Origin: Candidatus Poribacteria bacterium
Lineage (GTDB): Bacteria > Poribacteria > WGA-4E > WGA-3G
Reading direction: 5' to 3'
Assembly (NCBI GenBank): GCA_028824125.1
Contig: JAPPES010000037.1
Location: 1-42,461, forward strand
Length of the DNA stretch: 42,461 bases
Both the position numbers and the translations under genes were made by a program. The notes beneath the pieces are model-generated. The model did no database searches and was not told where the DNA came from. It saw only the letters and a program-made list of their open reading frames with translations. Position 1 is the first letter of the stretch. Each line of letters begins with the position of its first letter. Shown piece by piece: positions 33,355 through 42,055 of the stretch.

Positions 33355-34062
33355 CTACCGCGCAATGGCAATTGCATCACATAATGCGAGGTCACCAGTA
33401 TACAAAGCACGTCCAATAATTGCACCGCTGGCACCGATCTCTTTTAATCTTTCAATATCAGAAAGCGACGTAACGCCTCCTGATGCAATGACATCTGCGG
33501 ACACTGCTTTAACAATATCCGCAGTAGCGTCAATGTTAGGTCCTTTGAGCATACCATCGCTTTTGATGTCGGTGTAAATAAGCGTCTGGACTTCAGCCAT
33601 CTCCACAGCAAATTCAACTGCAGATTTTTGAGAAATCTCTAACCATCCGTGTGTCGCAACCATACCGTCTTTCGCATCAATACCTACAGCAGTCCGTTCC
33701 CCATGTTTTGCACAAGCCTGCTTTACTAAACTCGGTTGTTTAAGTGCCGCAGTGCCTAAAATAGCGCGGTGCACGCCTAACGCTAAAACGGCTTCCAACT
33801 GCTCCATATTTCTAATGCCGCCGCCAAGTTGTACGGGAATGTCAAGCACATCAACAATCTCTCGGACAATATGTAGATTTGCTGACTCACCTTGAAACGC
33901 ACCATCTAAATCAACCAGATGCAGGTATTCTGCTCCCTCTGCTTGCCACCGCTTTGCCATCTCCACAGGCGAATCTGAGAAGACAGTCTCCTGTTCCGCA
34001 ATCCCCTGCACCAGATTTACACACTTGCCACCACGTAGGTCTATTGCCGGTAAAATTTGCAC
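33355..34062 (-). CDS. hisA: phosphoribosylformimino-5-aminoimidazole carboxamide ribotide isomerase
   Basis: About 235 residues, a TIM barrel that catalyses the fourth step of histidine synthesis. Landmarks are ILPAIDLRGGKCVNLVQG, VQLGGGIRN, YTDIKSDGMLKGPN and VIASGGVTS, with catalytic Asp residues in the first and third. GTG at 34062 is chosen because GAAGGA lies six bases upstream and the protein then starts like other HisA; GTG 34077 is an alternative. It is 21 bp after an ABC permease rather than in a his operon. PriA-like bifunctionality cannot be decided here. Confidence 0.93.
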   Translation of the reverse strand: MQILPAIDLRGGKCVNLVQGIAEQETVFSDSPVEMAKRWQAEGAEYLHLVDLDGAFQGESANLHIVREIVDVLDIPVQLGGGIRNMEQLEAVLALGVHRAILGTAALKQPSLVKQACAKHGERTAVGIDAKDGMVATHGWLEISQKSAVEFAVEMAEVQTLIYTDIKSDGMLKGPNIDATADIVKAVSADVIASGGVTSLSDIERLKEIGASGAIIGRALYTGDLALCDAIAIAR

Positions 34063-34083
34063 TGTTGTTCCTTCCACTATTCT

Positions 34084-34983
34084 TCATTCTTCTCGGAAAA
34101 CACCAAGTAATTTCAATTGCGCTATTGAGATAATAGCAATTATGATAAAAAGCACCCATCCGATTGTTGCTGCGTAGCCGAGACGCATGAACTGAAATCC
34201 ATTTTTGTAGAGATACATTACAATAGTTGAACCAGCATCAGCAGGTTCACCACCATTTGTTAAGATATACGGTAGGTCAAAAAGTTGAAACGAACCAATC
34301 ATAGACACGACAACCACAAAGGCGATAACGGGTCGTAAAGAGGGTAATGTGATATGCACAAATGATTGCCACCAATTCGCACCGTCGACTGCCGCTGCTT
34401 CGTACAATTCTTGCCGAATTCCTTGTAATCCCGCTAAAAAGTAGATCATGTTGAATCCTGCCCACTGCCAAACACCTGTTAGAATAACCGCAGGCATTAC
34501 ATATTTGCCCTCACTGAGCCAACCTATTTCCTTACCAAAAAGAATAAATTCATTATTGATTAACCCTGCTCGTTGGTCAAAAATAAGATTAAAGATAATG
34601 GCTACAAACACACCAGCAACCAGAACAGGGGCAAAAAAGGCGAGACGTAGGAAATTTTTCCCCCTTACGAACTTTGCGTTCAGCAAAATAGCAAGAAGTA
34701 ATGCTATTGGCAATTGGAGGATTAACGTGCCAAGCGCAAAATATGTCGTATTCCATAGCGATTTCCAGAAGATCGGATCGCGAAGTAGGTCTGTGAAGTT
34801 ACTGATACCAACAAAAATTCGACTCTGAAATCCGCGCATCTCATAAAAACTCATGATGAGCGATGAGATTAACGGATATCCCATAAAGACGATAAAAAGG
34901 ATATAAAACGGCGCTATAAATAGATAAGGCGCAATTTTCTGTTGTTGATGCCAAAAGTTATATCTATTCCGTTCTGAATTCAT
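34084..34983 (-). CDS. ABC sugar transporter permease (MalF/UgpA type)
   Basis: 299 residues with six transmembrane segments; the EAA loop is EAAAVDGANWWQSFVHITLP. Start at 34983 is set by GAAGGG seven bases upstream; it overlaps the 3' end of the solute-binding protein gene by 20 bp. It would form half of the channel; the usual partner permease (MalG/UgpE type) and the ATPase are not in the window. Confidence 0.9.
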   Translation of the reverse strand: MNSERNRYNFWHQQQKIAPYLFIAPFYILFIVFMGYPLISSLIMSFYEMRGFQSRIFVGISNFTDLLRDPIFWKSLWNTTYFALGTLILQLPIALLLAILLNAKFVRGKNFLRLAFFAPVLVAGVFVAIIFNLIFDQRAGLINNEFILFGKEIGWLSEGKYVMPAVILTGVWQWAGFNMIYFLAGLQGIRQELYEAAAVDGANWWQSFVHITLPSLRPVIAFVVVVSMIGSFQLFDLPYILTNGGEPADAGSTIVMYLYKNGFQFMRLGYAATIGWVLFIIIAIISIAQLKLLGVFREE

Positions 34984-36343
34984 CTCTAATCCCTTCTCCC
35001 CAACGTTCCTGATCTTTCGCAATAATTGATCTGACCTTTTCAGCAAGCTCTGTCAAGGCTTCTCTTGGTGTCTGTTTTTCTGTAACAGCATTAAAAATTG
35101 CATCATTCAGCAAATCCGCCGCTTCAGACCAATACGGATTCTGATAGCGCGGTGGTAAATCAGGCGCAAGTTCAATAAACAATTTGCCAAGCGGTTGTCC
35201 GCCTAAGTATGCATCCGGTTCTTTATAAATTGGCGCATCCCATGCATCTTTGAGAGGCGGAATAATTCGTGTTGTTTCGTAACGGTTAATCAATCCTGCT
35301 TTGTCAAAATAGGCGAATTTCAGTAGTTCCCATGCCAAGTCTGGATTTTTGCACTGCTTTGTAATACCAACCATTGTACCGCCACGGGTTGTTGTGCGTC
35401 TACTACCTACTTCCCACGCTGGCATACCGATAGCCTTCCACTTGCCAGACATCTGCGGCATCTGACTTTTGAGGATACCGACATACCAATCTGGTGCAAG
35501 CACAGAAAGTATTTTGCCGTCCTGCATCGCAGCAAAGTTGCTCGGATCGCCATGCCATGTCCCATAAACTGGTGTGGCGATTTTGTGTTCATTAAACAGT
35601 GATGTAAAAAACGCTAAGGTTTCAATCGCAATTTCGTTATCAATAACAACGTTTCCGTCAACATCAAAAAATCCACCGCCTCTCTGCAGTAATAGGTTAA
35701 AATAATCACTTTCTGTTTTATTGTCTAACACGACGGCATATTGGTCAATCTTGCCGTCACCATCAAGATCACGGGTGGCTTTCTTTCCTGCATCAATAAA
35801 GTCATCCCACGTTTCGATCTCAGTCATCTCAACACCTGCTGCTTTAAAGAGACCATCTCGATAAAGTAACACAACAGGGTGTAAATCGTGCGGAATACCA
35901 AAAATTTTTCCACGGTATGACCACGGCGTAAAACGGCTAACGACTAATTTTTCCATCCAACCTTCGGCTTCTAAACGAGGACGGAGGTCAACGAAACCGA
36001 CTTCATCAATATCTCCCTTTAAAAAACGACCAATAGATGTGATTTCTACTTCCACGACATCTGGTGCGCCAAAATCGGATAGCAGCGCAGTGAGAAGTTT
36101 ATCGTGCATCGTCCCGCCATAATTAATGAGTTTCACATTCACATCCGGATGCTGCGCTTCAAAAATTGGCACGCGTGCTTGATATTCTTCATAATGCGTA
36201 TTGGCAAAAATCCAAAATTCCAGATTTTCCCCTTTTTCTTCGGCAGGCGCAAAAATGAAGAGGCAGGAGATAAAAAAAAGAACCAACATGACCATCGGTC
36301 CCTTGCCGAGTGGAAAGCTTTCTAAATCATAAGGAAAACGCAT
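34964..36343 (-). CDS. ABC transporter solute-binding protein, sugar type
   Basis: 459 residues with a signal segment near residues 17-35 (MVMLVLFFISCLFIFAPA). The family-1 extracellular solute-binding fold is visible: EFWIFANTHYEEYQARVPIFEAQHPDV, PDVVEVEITSIGRFL, GKIFGIPHDLHPVVLLYR and TRGGTMVGITKQCKNPDLAWELLKF. A calcium-like loop DLDGDGKIDQ is also present. Start at 36343 has AAAGG five bases upstream. First gene of the SBP-permease-hisA run. Substrate likely an oligosaccharide or glycerol-phosphate compound, not determinable. Confidence 0.92.
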   Translation of the reverse strand: MRFPYDLESFPLGKGPMVMLVLFFISCLFIFAPAEEKGENLEFWIFANTHYEEYQARVPIFEAQHPDVNVKLINYGGTMHDKLLTALLSDFGAPDVVEVEITSIGRFLKGDIDEVGFVDLRPRLEAEGWMEKLVVSRFTPWSYRGKIFGIPHDLHPVVLLYRDGLFKAAGVEMTEIETWDDFIDAGKKATRDLDGDGKIDQYAVVLDNKTESDYFNLLLQRGGGFFDVDGNVVIDNEIAIETLAFFTSLFNEHKIATPVYGTWHGDPSNFAAMQDGKILSVLAPDWYVGILKSQMPQMSGKWKAIGMPAWEVGSRRTTTRGGTMVGITKQCKNPDLAWELLKFAYFDKAGLINRYETTRIIPPLKDAWDAPIYKEPDAYLGGQPLGKLFIELAPDLPPRYQNPYWSEAADLLNDAIFNAVTEKQTPREALTELAEKVRSIIAKDQERWGEGIRDEFRTE

Positions 36344-36391
36344 AAGTGCCTTTAAAATAAATCTGGCTGATTGAGTATTGTCAAATTTGAC

Positions 36392-36420
36392 TTGACTTTT
36401 TCAAAATTTACCATTAAAAT
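36392..36420 (+). promoter_or_regulatory. promoter of the fmdB-CDF pair
   Basis: TTGACT at 36392-36397, 17-base spacer, TAAAAT at 36415-36420. It lies 54 bases before the FmdB start codon. A TTGACA on the opposite strand (plus 36384-36379) has only a weak -10 toward the ABC genes. Confidence 0.7.
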
Positions 36421-36474
36421 TTATCAAATCATGTGTATTTTATCAACTAAGAAATGAATGGAGGGAATTTTTAT

Positions 36475-36792
36475 ATGCCAACGTACGAGTATAAGTGTCT
36501 TGAGTGTGATGTTCAGTTTGAAAAATTTCAAGGTATTACAGCACCACCGCTTGAAGAATGCCCTGACTGTAACGGTAAAGTTAAACGACTTATCGGAGCA
36601 GGTGCAGGATTGATTTTCAAAGGCTCTGGCTTCTATACTACTGACTACCGAAGCGAAGGATACAAAAAATCCGCTGAAAAAGATAAAAACGCATCGTCAG
36701 ACAAAAGTGATAAAAGCAATACAAGTGACAAAAAAGAGAAGAAAACTGACACAAGTAGCGAATCAAAGACCAAGTCCAGTGACTCTGACTAA
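36475..36792 (+). CDS. FmdB-family zinc-ribbon regulator
   Basis: 105 residues. The FmdB motif PTYEYKCLECDVQFEKFQ and the second Cys pair ECPDCNGKVKRL form a zinc ribbon; IFKGSGFYTTDYR is the usual follow-on. A long Lys/Ser-rich low-complexity tail is common in this family. GGAGGG seven bases before the ATG fixes the start. Precise role in bacteria is not established. Confidence 0.92.
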   Translation: MPTYEYKCLECDVQFEKFQGITAPPLEECPDCNGKVKRLIGAGAGLIFKGSGFYTTDYRSEGYKKSAEKDKNASSDKSDKSNTSDKKEKKTDTSSESKTKSSDSD

Positions 36793-36838
36793 AAAGATAC
36801 AATGCAGACTGGTTCAGGTTTGATTTTTAGGAGATGTT

Positions 36839-37780
36839 TTGCACAATCACAGCCACCAACATCACCATGAGGAAGGACATGCACATAACCATCAGACACA
36901 CTTGCAGAAAAAATTTAAGATTGCAGTAGTTGTTACGTTTCTTGTCTTCCTTGGAGAACTTATCGGAGGAATCTGGTCAGGAAGTCTTGCATTGCTAAGC
37001 GACGCTGCGCATGTGATGTCCGATGTGCTGTCACTTCTAATCAGTTGGTTCGCAATCTATCTATCAACTCGCCCTGCCACAGCATCTCGAACTTTTGGGT
37101 ATCATCGTGCTGAGGTTTTCGCAGCGTTCCTCAACGGTGTATCACTTATCGCAATCTCCGGTTGGATTTTTTACAAGGCATACCAACGGTACATCTCTCC
37201 TGTGGATATTCGTGGGACAGGGATGTTGGTTGTGGCATGTCTCGGCTTTATTGCCAACCTGTTTATCTTATGGCAACTGCACGGTGAAAGTCATGGCAAC
37301 CTCAATGTACGGAGCGCGGTGCTGCATGTAATAGGGGATACGCTTTCCTCTGTTGCTGTTGTCATAGGTGGTGTGATTATCCTTTGGAAAGGATGGTATC
37401 CAATCGATGCGATCCTCAGTTTCCTTATCGGTGGGATAATTCTTTTCGGTGCTATAAATGTCACGAGAGAAGCGGTGCATATCCTACTTGAGAATTCGCC
37501 GCGAAATGCTGACGCGCATACCGTGGCAAAACATCTCTGCGATTTAGACACCGTCAAGGATGTGCATGACATGCACATTTGGTCATTATGTTCCAATTAT
37601 AGTGCCTTGAGCGCACACGTAGTCATTCACGAAAACACACCCTTGCCGCATGATGAGATTCTGAAACAGATTAACACCGAATTGCAACAACGTTTCGGCA
37701 TCAACCATACAACCCTTCAACTTGAACAGGTTGCGTGTACACAAGCAGGCAATCTGCTATGCAACGCACAACATTCCTAA
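36839..37780 (+). CDS. cation diffusion facilitator, zinc efflux (CzcD/ZitB type)
   Basis: 313 residues starting at a TTG preceded by GGAG with normal spacing. It begins with a His-rich metal tail (HNHSHQHHHEEGHAHNHQ). Six transmembrane helices follow; helix 2 has SDAAHVMSD and helix 5 HVIGDTLSS, matching the H-D / H-D zinc site of the ZnT group. The cytoplasmic domain has VHDMHIWSL. It exports zinc or a similar ion using protons. It lies 46 bp after fmdB and ends 2 bp from a convergent ferritin-like gene. Confidence 0.93.
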   Translation: MHNHSHQHHHEEGHAHNHQTHLQKKFKIAVVVTFLVFLGELIGGIWSGSLALLSDAAHVMSDVLSLLISWFAIYLSTRPATASRTFGYHRAEVFAAFLNGVSLIAISGWIFYKAYQRYISPVDIRGTGMLVVACLGFIANLFILWQLHGESHGNLNVRSAVLHVIGDTLSSVAVVIGGVIILWKGWYPIDAILSFLIGGIILFGAINVTREAVHILLENSPRNADAHTVAKHLCDLDTVKDVHDMHIWSLCSNYSALSAHVVIHENTPLPHDEILKQINTELQQRFGINHTTLQLEQVACTQAGNLLCNAQHS

Positions 37781-37782
37781 CG

Positions 37783-38361
37783 TTACCCATGTTCTTCCTT
37801 TAGACGATGTGCTTTCCGAATCAGAGATGTATCTTTTGAAAATTTTTGTGTGGCTTGCACCAGTCCATCTACATGTGATACCATGTCCCGTTCAACCTGG
37901 ACAATACGGTTCATCAGGTAAGGTTGGTTGCTCTCTCGAATTGCTTTTCTTATGATAGAAAGCAGATACATATAAATAGTATCTGCCTCACTTCCTTCAA
38001 TAGCGATTGCTATTTCAAACGCCTCGTCTAATGTAATTCTACCATTCTTTACCTTCGATTCGTGAGCATCCAGGGCATCTGTAATCTGTTGAACAGAAAT
38101 ATCTGGTAGGGGTGCGATTGGTGAAGTAGTTTCTTCAGATTTCTCTGTTGGTACAAGTGCATCAATTCCGAATGCCTCTACACACAAAGCCCGTCCAAAA
38201 TCCACAAGAATATAGTGTTGCCACTCCTCGGTGCTCATCTTTTCCCAAAATCGCGCTATCCGTTCATCAACATCCCCCAAAAGTAGCGCAAAAGATGCAT
38301 ATAATTTGGCTTGTCGCAGTTCAAGGTCTCGGCAAATATCAAAAAGTTTTTCTAATGTCAA
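37783..38361 (-). CDS. ferritin-like / rubrerythrin-like helical protein
   Basis: 192 residues, helical. ExxH motifs are LRQAKLY-preceded Glu and EEWQHYI in the first pair of helices, and AIEGSEADTIYMYLL in the second half. A Pro/Thr/Ser linker splits the two halves. The fold resembles rubrerythrin-type di-iron proteins, but the last motif is incomplete, so metal binding is uncertain. AAAGGAG four bases before the ATG at 38361 gives a firm start. Its stop is 2 bp from that of the CDF gene. Confidence 0.65.
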   Translation of the reverse strand: MTLEKLFDICRDLELRQAKLYASFALLLGDVDERIARFWEKMSTEEWQHYILVDFGRALCVEAFGIDALVPTEKSEETTSPIAPLPDISVQQITDALDAHESKVKNGRITLDEAFEIAIAIEGSEADTIYMYLLSIIRKAIRESNQPYLMNRIVQVERDMVSHVDGLVQATQKFSKDTSLIRKAHRLKEEHG

Positions 38362-38387
38362 TTTTTCTCCTTTCTAAAAAGTAGTAG

Positions 38388-38446
38388 GCACATTCCGTTG
38401 TGCCGTAAATCAGTTTGCAAGGTAGTAGGCACACAGTGTGCCGTAA
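38388..38446. repeat. tandem short hairpins (GTAGGCACA...TGTGCCGTA)
   Basis: Two neighbouring copies: GGCACA-TTCCGT-TGTGCC and GGCACA-CAG-TGTGCC, each bounded by GTAG and GTA. They lie between the Gfo/Idh and ferritin-like genes and resemble the TGTAGC family in design. Confidence 0.55.
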
Positions 38447-38454
38447 CGCGTTTT

Positions 38455-39492
38455 CTAAATTTGAAGTGGCAAAGAAATCGCCGCACCAGAAGACATACTC
38501 CGCGTCACTGCTTCCGTAAACTCCATATACTTTACACCAGTATCAAAATCGGTATGTGTGATAACCTCCTGACCACGGATAGCATTCACAAATTCCTCTT
38601 CTACTCGCCATTCACCTTCTTCCTCAGCGGGAATATCAATCTCTTTCAGTTCATCATCTCCAATTTGACCACCGTTGAGTTTATTTCCTGTAAATCGTAA
38701 AGTCCCTTGACTGCCAAAAATAAAGACCTCAGGCACACCTGCCAACCCTGTCACAGCAGAGATTTGCATGTGGAGTTGAGCGCCGCAAGCAAGTTCACCA
38801 ACAACATCAATATGTTCTGGAATACGCACTGCCCGCATCACACCTTCAGCATCAGGACGCATCTTGACAAACGTTTTCCCCATCGCCATAATTTTTGTCG
38901 CTTCCCCGACCCAGCGCATCAACGCCTCATACCAAATGCCCATGCTCATAATGTTCATGCCACTGAAGTCAAAATCTTGCCGCCATTGGAGAGGAGTATC
39001 GCTGTCCAGAAACGCGCCACCTGCACGCACTTCAATAGCAAGCACGTCTCCGATATATCCTTCGGCAATTAGACGTTTGATTGTGTTATCCACTCGGAGC
39101 GTCATCGGTGAAGGAACAATCTGCGCGGTAAGTTGTGATTTTCGACGTGCCATCACACGCATTGCGTGTGCCTCACGGGCGTTCATCGCCATCCGCGCTT
39201 CACACATCACGTGCTTATTTGCCATCAATGCTGACACAGTTGCACGGCAGTGCATGTAGGGCCACGTCCCAATCACAATCGCATTCGTCTCTTTATCGTC
39301 AATTGCGTCCTGCCAATTGTCGTAGATTTTAGGGATGCCAAACTCGTCCGCTACCCGTTGTGACGATTCTCGGCTCCGATTACAAACGCCGATTATCTCA
39401 ACGTCTTCAATTGCTTGCAGTCCAGGGATATGTCGTGATGTTGTGTTTCTGCCTGCTCCGATGATGCCGACTCGGACTGTTTCTGATGCCAC
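38455..39492 (-). CDS. Gfo/Idh/MocA-family NAD(P)-dependent oxidoreductase
   Basis: 345 residues. Rossmann start VGIIGAGRNTTSRHIPGL, followed by VEIIGVCNRS and AIVIGTWPYMHCRATVSALMANKHVMCE. The usual catalytic EKP reads EARM here, so the Lys is missing or replaced by Arg. The C-terminal beta-sheet domain is present with HTDFDTGVKYMEFTEA at the end. Probable sugar or inositol-type dehydrogenase or an inactive relative. GTG start at 39492 with GAAGGAG seven bases upstream. Confidence 0.9.
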   Translation of the reverse strand: MASETVRVGIIGAGRNTTSRHIPGLQAIEDVEIIGVCNRSRESSQRVADEFGIPKIYDNWQDAIDDKETNAIVIGTWPYMHCRATVSALMANKHVMCEARMAMNAREAHAMRVMARRKSQLTAQIVPSPMTLRVDNTIKRLIAEGYIGDVLAIEVRAGGAFLDSDTPLQWRQDFDFSGMNIMSMGIWYEALMRWVGEATKIMAMGKTFVKMRPDAEGVMRAVRIPEHIDVVGELACGAQLHMQISAVTGLAGVPEVFIFGSQGTLRFTGNKLNGGQIGDDELKEIDIPAEEEGEWRVEEEFVNAIRGQEVITHTDFDTGVKYMEFTEAVTRSMSSGAAISLPLQI

Positions 39493-39525
39493 GCCTTTGC
39501 TCCTTCATTTTGTGTTGTAATTTTG

Positions 39526-39554
39526 ATTTTATCAGAAGAGCGAAGATATGTCAA
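39526..39554 (-). promoter_or_regulatory. promoter of the Gfo/Idh gene
   Basis: Minus strand TTGACA (plus 39554-39549), 17 bases, TAAAAT (plus 39531-39526), 33 bases before the GTG start. Confidence 0.75.
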
Positions 39555-39580
39555 TTGATTTTAAATTTGGTTTTGATTAG

Positions 39581-40675
39581 TTAGTCTGTTTTCCGAGTTT
39601 CTAACTCACAAAGGCATCGCTCAATTTCGACTCTTAGTCTCTTGTCTCTTGCTTTTTTAGCAAGTTTTAATGCCGTTTTTAAATCCTGTCTACCCTCGTC
39701 AACATGCTTTAGTTGGATTTGTATTTGTCCGCGATTGAAATATGCTTGCGCATGATTAGGTTTTAAACGTATTGCTTCACTGTAGTCTGAAATGGCATCC
39801 TCATATTGACCGAGTTGGCACTTTGCCTTCCCTCGAAGTCTGTAAGCTTTAGGAGCATTGAGGTTGAAGTCAATCACTATGTCAAAATCAACAATAGCTG
39901 CTTGATATTGTTCTAATTCTATCTTTGCCAAACCCCGGTTGTGGCAGGCATTGACATAATCAGGATCAAGTTGGAGAACCATGTCATAGTCAACAATAGC
40001 AGATCGATATTGTTGCAAGTTGATCTTTGTAAGACCACGATTGAAATACGCATCAACATAGTCAGGTTTTAGACAAATTGCTTTATCATAATCATAAATT
40101 GCAGCTTTGTAATGTTTTAATTCAAATTTTGCATTTCCTCGCTTGAAATAAGCATCGGCACAATCAGTTTTGAGACGGATAGCATTGTCATAATCATTGA
40201 TTGCGGATTTATACTTTCCGCGTTTGAATTTCGTATTTCCGCTAGAAAAGTATTCTTCTGCAAACAAAGATAATTGTTTTTCTTGTAATCGTGCATCAAT
40301 CCGTCCGTATGTTTCCATAGTAATGGGGTGTTCTGGTCCATGGAACAAAGCAACGATAGATTTCATTTCTTGATATACTTCATAAGATAACATATCTAGA
40401 TCAGCATCAATGCTCTTATGAAGTTCCATAAATTGTTTTTCAATAGTATTATCATTAGGAAGAAAACCTCGGAGATCGGTAACTGTTTCTTTGCCTTTCA
40501 AGAGAGAGTGGCAATTTCCGCACAAGGTTATTCCATTATGAAGGTTATCCACATAATTAGGGAACTCTTTTTGTGGTAGAATGTGATGTACTTCCAGATT
40601 TTTGTCGAATCCACAGCGACGACAAGTATATTTATCGCGTCTTTTTACCTCGTTTTTCCACGAATTGTCATTCAT
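39581..40675 (-). CDS. HNH endonuclease domain fused to six TPR repeats
   Basis: About 364 residues. An N-terminal HNH domain has a zinc pair KYTCRRCG, the HH of EVHHILP, the Asn/His of NLHNGITLC, and the second zinc pair CGNCH, so all HNH elements are present. After a ~60-residue linker come six 34-residue TPRs (each of the pattern AxAYFxRGxxxxxxxxYxxAIxDYxxAIxLxP). TPRs mediate protein binding; an HNH nuclease with a TPR sensor or scaffold is plausible in defence, but other roles are possible. ATG at 40675 has AAAGGTGG upstream and is preferred over GTG 40693. No other defence genes adjoin except the AbiJ-like gene. Confidence 0.85.
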   Translation of the reverse strand: MNDNSWKNEVKRRDKYTCRRCGFDKNLEVHHILPQKEFPNYVDNLHNGITLCGNCHSLLKGKETVTDLRGFLPNDNTIEKQFMELHKSIDADLDMLSYEVYQEMKSIVALFHGPEHPITMETYGRIDARLQEKQLSLFAEEYFSSGNTKFKRGKYKSAINDYDNAIRLKTDCADAYFKRGNAKFELKHYKAAIYDYDKAICLKPDYVDAYFNRGLTKINLQQYRSAIVDYDMVLQLDPDYVNACHNRGLAKIELEQYQAAIVDFDIVIDFNLNAPKAYRLRGKAKCQLGQYEDAISDYSEAIRLKPNHAQAYFNRGQIQIQLKHVDEGRQDLKTALKLAKKARDKRLRVEIERCLCELETRKTD

Positions 40676-41083
40676 TTCCACCACCTTTATCACTTTTAAG
40701 TTTCCTATAGTTGTGAGTTAACCTCAATGAAATAGCTGCTCACCCTGGATCAATCTCCTAATTATCAGTTTAAATAGGCAAGTTATTCACGTTCTATTAA
40801 TGCTCACAATTGTTCTTTTATTTTTTCTTTTGTAAATTCTTAATCCAATATAGCTGGTATTGAGTGGGGTATTAATATCTTTGAGAAGCAATCCAAGCCA
40901 TTCAATTGTCGCGAAACACTCTTGTGGCAAGGATCGGCAAGCCCGATTAATAACAAAAATGTTTGTAGTCGAGCAATTCATTGCGCCTCTTTTTCCTCGG
41001 AAACGCTACTTTACATTTGAATTAGAAAACTCGACAATTGAATGCTTCTATCTGATGTTTAAAGGTTCTTGATAGGTCAGTTT
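40676..41083. other. gene-free region between HNH-TPR and AbiJ-like genes
   Basis: 408 bp without a convincing gene. Short frames on both strands (40787-40981 minus, 40860-41072 plus) overlap each other and lack ribosome sites. No clear promoter was found for the HNH-TPR gene. Confidence 0.4.
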
Positions 41084-42013
41084 CTATTTCAGTTCTTCGT
41101 CAGCTTTAGCCAAAAAATGAATGTTTGATGCGGTTAGGTGAAGCGCGTAAGCTGCAAGGGACTCTGAAACATCTGTTTTTTCTGGTCCCTGCCCGTGTCC
41201 TGCCTCTCGATTTCGGACAGTAGGAAGCCCTGATTCCAATGTACTTTTCAACGCTGAAAAGTGTGATTGCAGATAAGTTGGAATCAATTCATTGTCAAAT
41301 ACGATCTGAATTAGATACTTGGCATTAGCTCTATTTTCATCGTAGTGCCATCCTCTTTTTTTGCAAATTCCTTTGAGGCAACTCTCAAAAGCTTTAAGAC
41401 AGTCGTTCAAACACTCTTTGTATTTGTGCTTTCGGTAATGTGCATGGGCACTCAAGAATTCTTCATTTGCACCTTTATAGATTGGGTTGGAAAGAACCCT
41501 AAACGCAGGCTTTACCACTTCATTGTGAACAAACTGAGAATCCACTTGTATTATTAGACCTGATTCGTACTGATATCCTACACCGTGCTCGCGAAATCGT
41601 TTATTCAGCTCGTTAATTGCTGCATCTGGTGGCACATTTGAGTAAAAATGTCTGTTATTATCATCTGAAATCTCTGGGTCGAAACATCGAACCGAGAACT
41701 CAATGACATCTATCACCGTTTCTATTTCTTTTGTGTTTAGGAGAAAATTAATTACTTTCTCAAAAGGTTCTCCCTCTTTTCCAAGTGTGAATATGCCGTA
41801 TTCACGACTCAGGTAATTATGTATGTGCGAAAATGCTTCATATGCACGCCCGGAAAACCCCCAATTGTCATTCTCAGCTTCTCCCCAGACATCCCTCCAA
41901 ATATGAACGACCTGAACTCGTAATTTCTCAGGAATGGCTTCACACTGGTACACATCAGGAATTCGTCCGCGTTTTCGCTTCTGACGTTTTGAAAAAAGTT
42001 CATAAAATTTCAT
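41084..42013 (-). CDS. AbiJ-like abortive-infection protein with HEPN-type RNase motif
   Basis: 309 residues. The N-terminal half (FSKRQKRKRGRIPDVYQ, LRVQVVHIWRDVWG, residues ~1-110) matches the AbiJ N-terminal domain 4 pattern (STM4504/CBY_0614 family). Residues ~185-305 form an Abi_C helical domain with LPTVRNREAGHGQG; R267-x5-H273 is a HEPN-type catalytic pair. Such proteins are toxins or RNases that halt growth upon phage infection. AGGAAAGG seven bases before the ATG at 42013. A TTGACT-17-TATAAT promoter lies ~290 bases upstream. Confidence 0.82.
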   Translation of the reverse strand: MKFYELFSKRQKRKRGRIPDVYQCEAIPEKLRVQVVHIWRDVWGEAENDNWGFSGRAYEAFSHIHNYLSREYGIFTLGKEGEPFEKVINFLLNTKEIETVIDVIEFSVRCFDPEISDDNNRHFYSNVPPDAAINELNKRFREHGVGYQYESGLIIQVDSQFVHNEVVKPAFRVLSNPIYKGANEEFLSAHAHYRKHKYKECLNDCLKAFESCLKGICKKRGWHYDENRANAKYLIQIVFDNELIPTYLQSHFSALKSTLESGLPTVRNREAGHGQGPEKTDVSESLAAYALHLTASNIHFLAKADEELK

Positions 42014-42055
42014 ATTGTTTCCTTTCCTGATTCCACAATATTCTGTTTCACAGAA

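Noticed and set aside
40787..41072. Overlapping frames of 64 and 70 residues on opposite strands
   Set aside because: They mirror one another, have no ribosome site and no recognisable domain; treated as non-coding.
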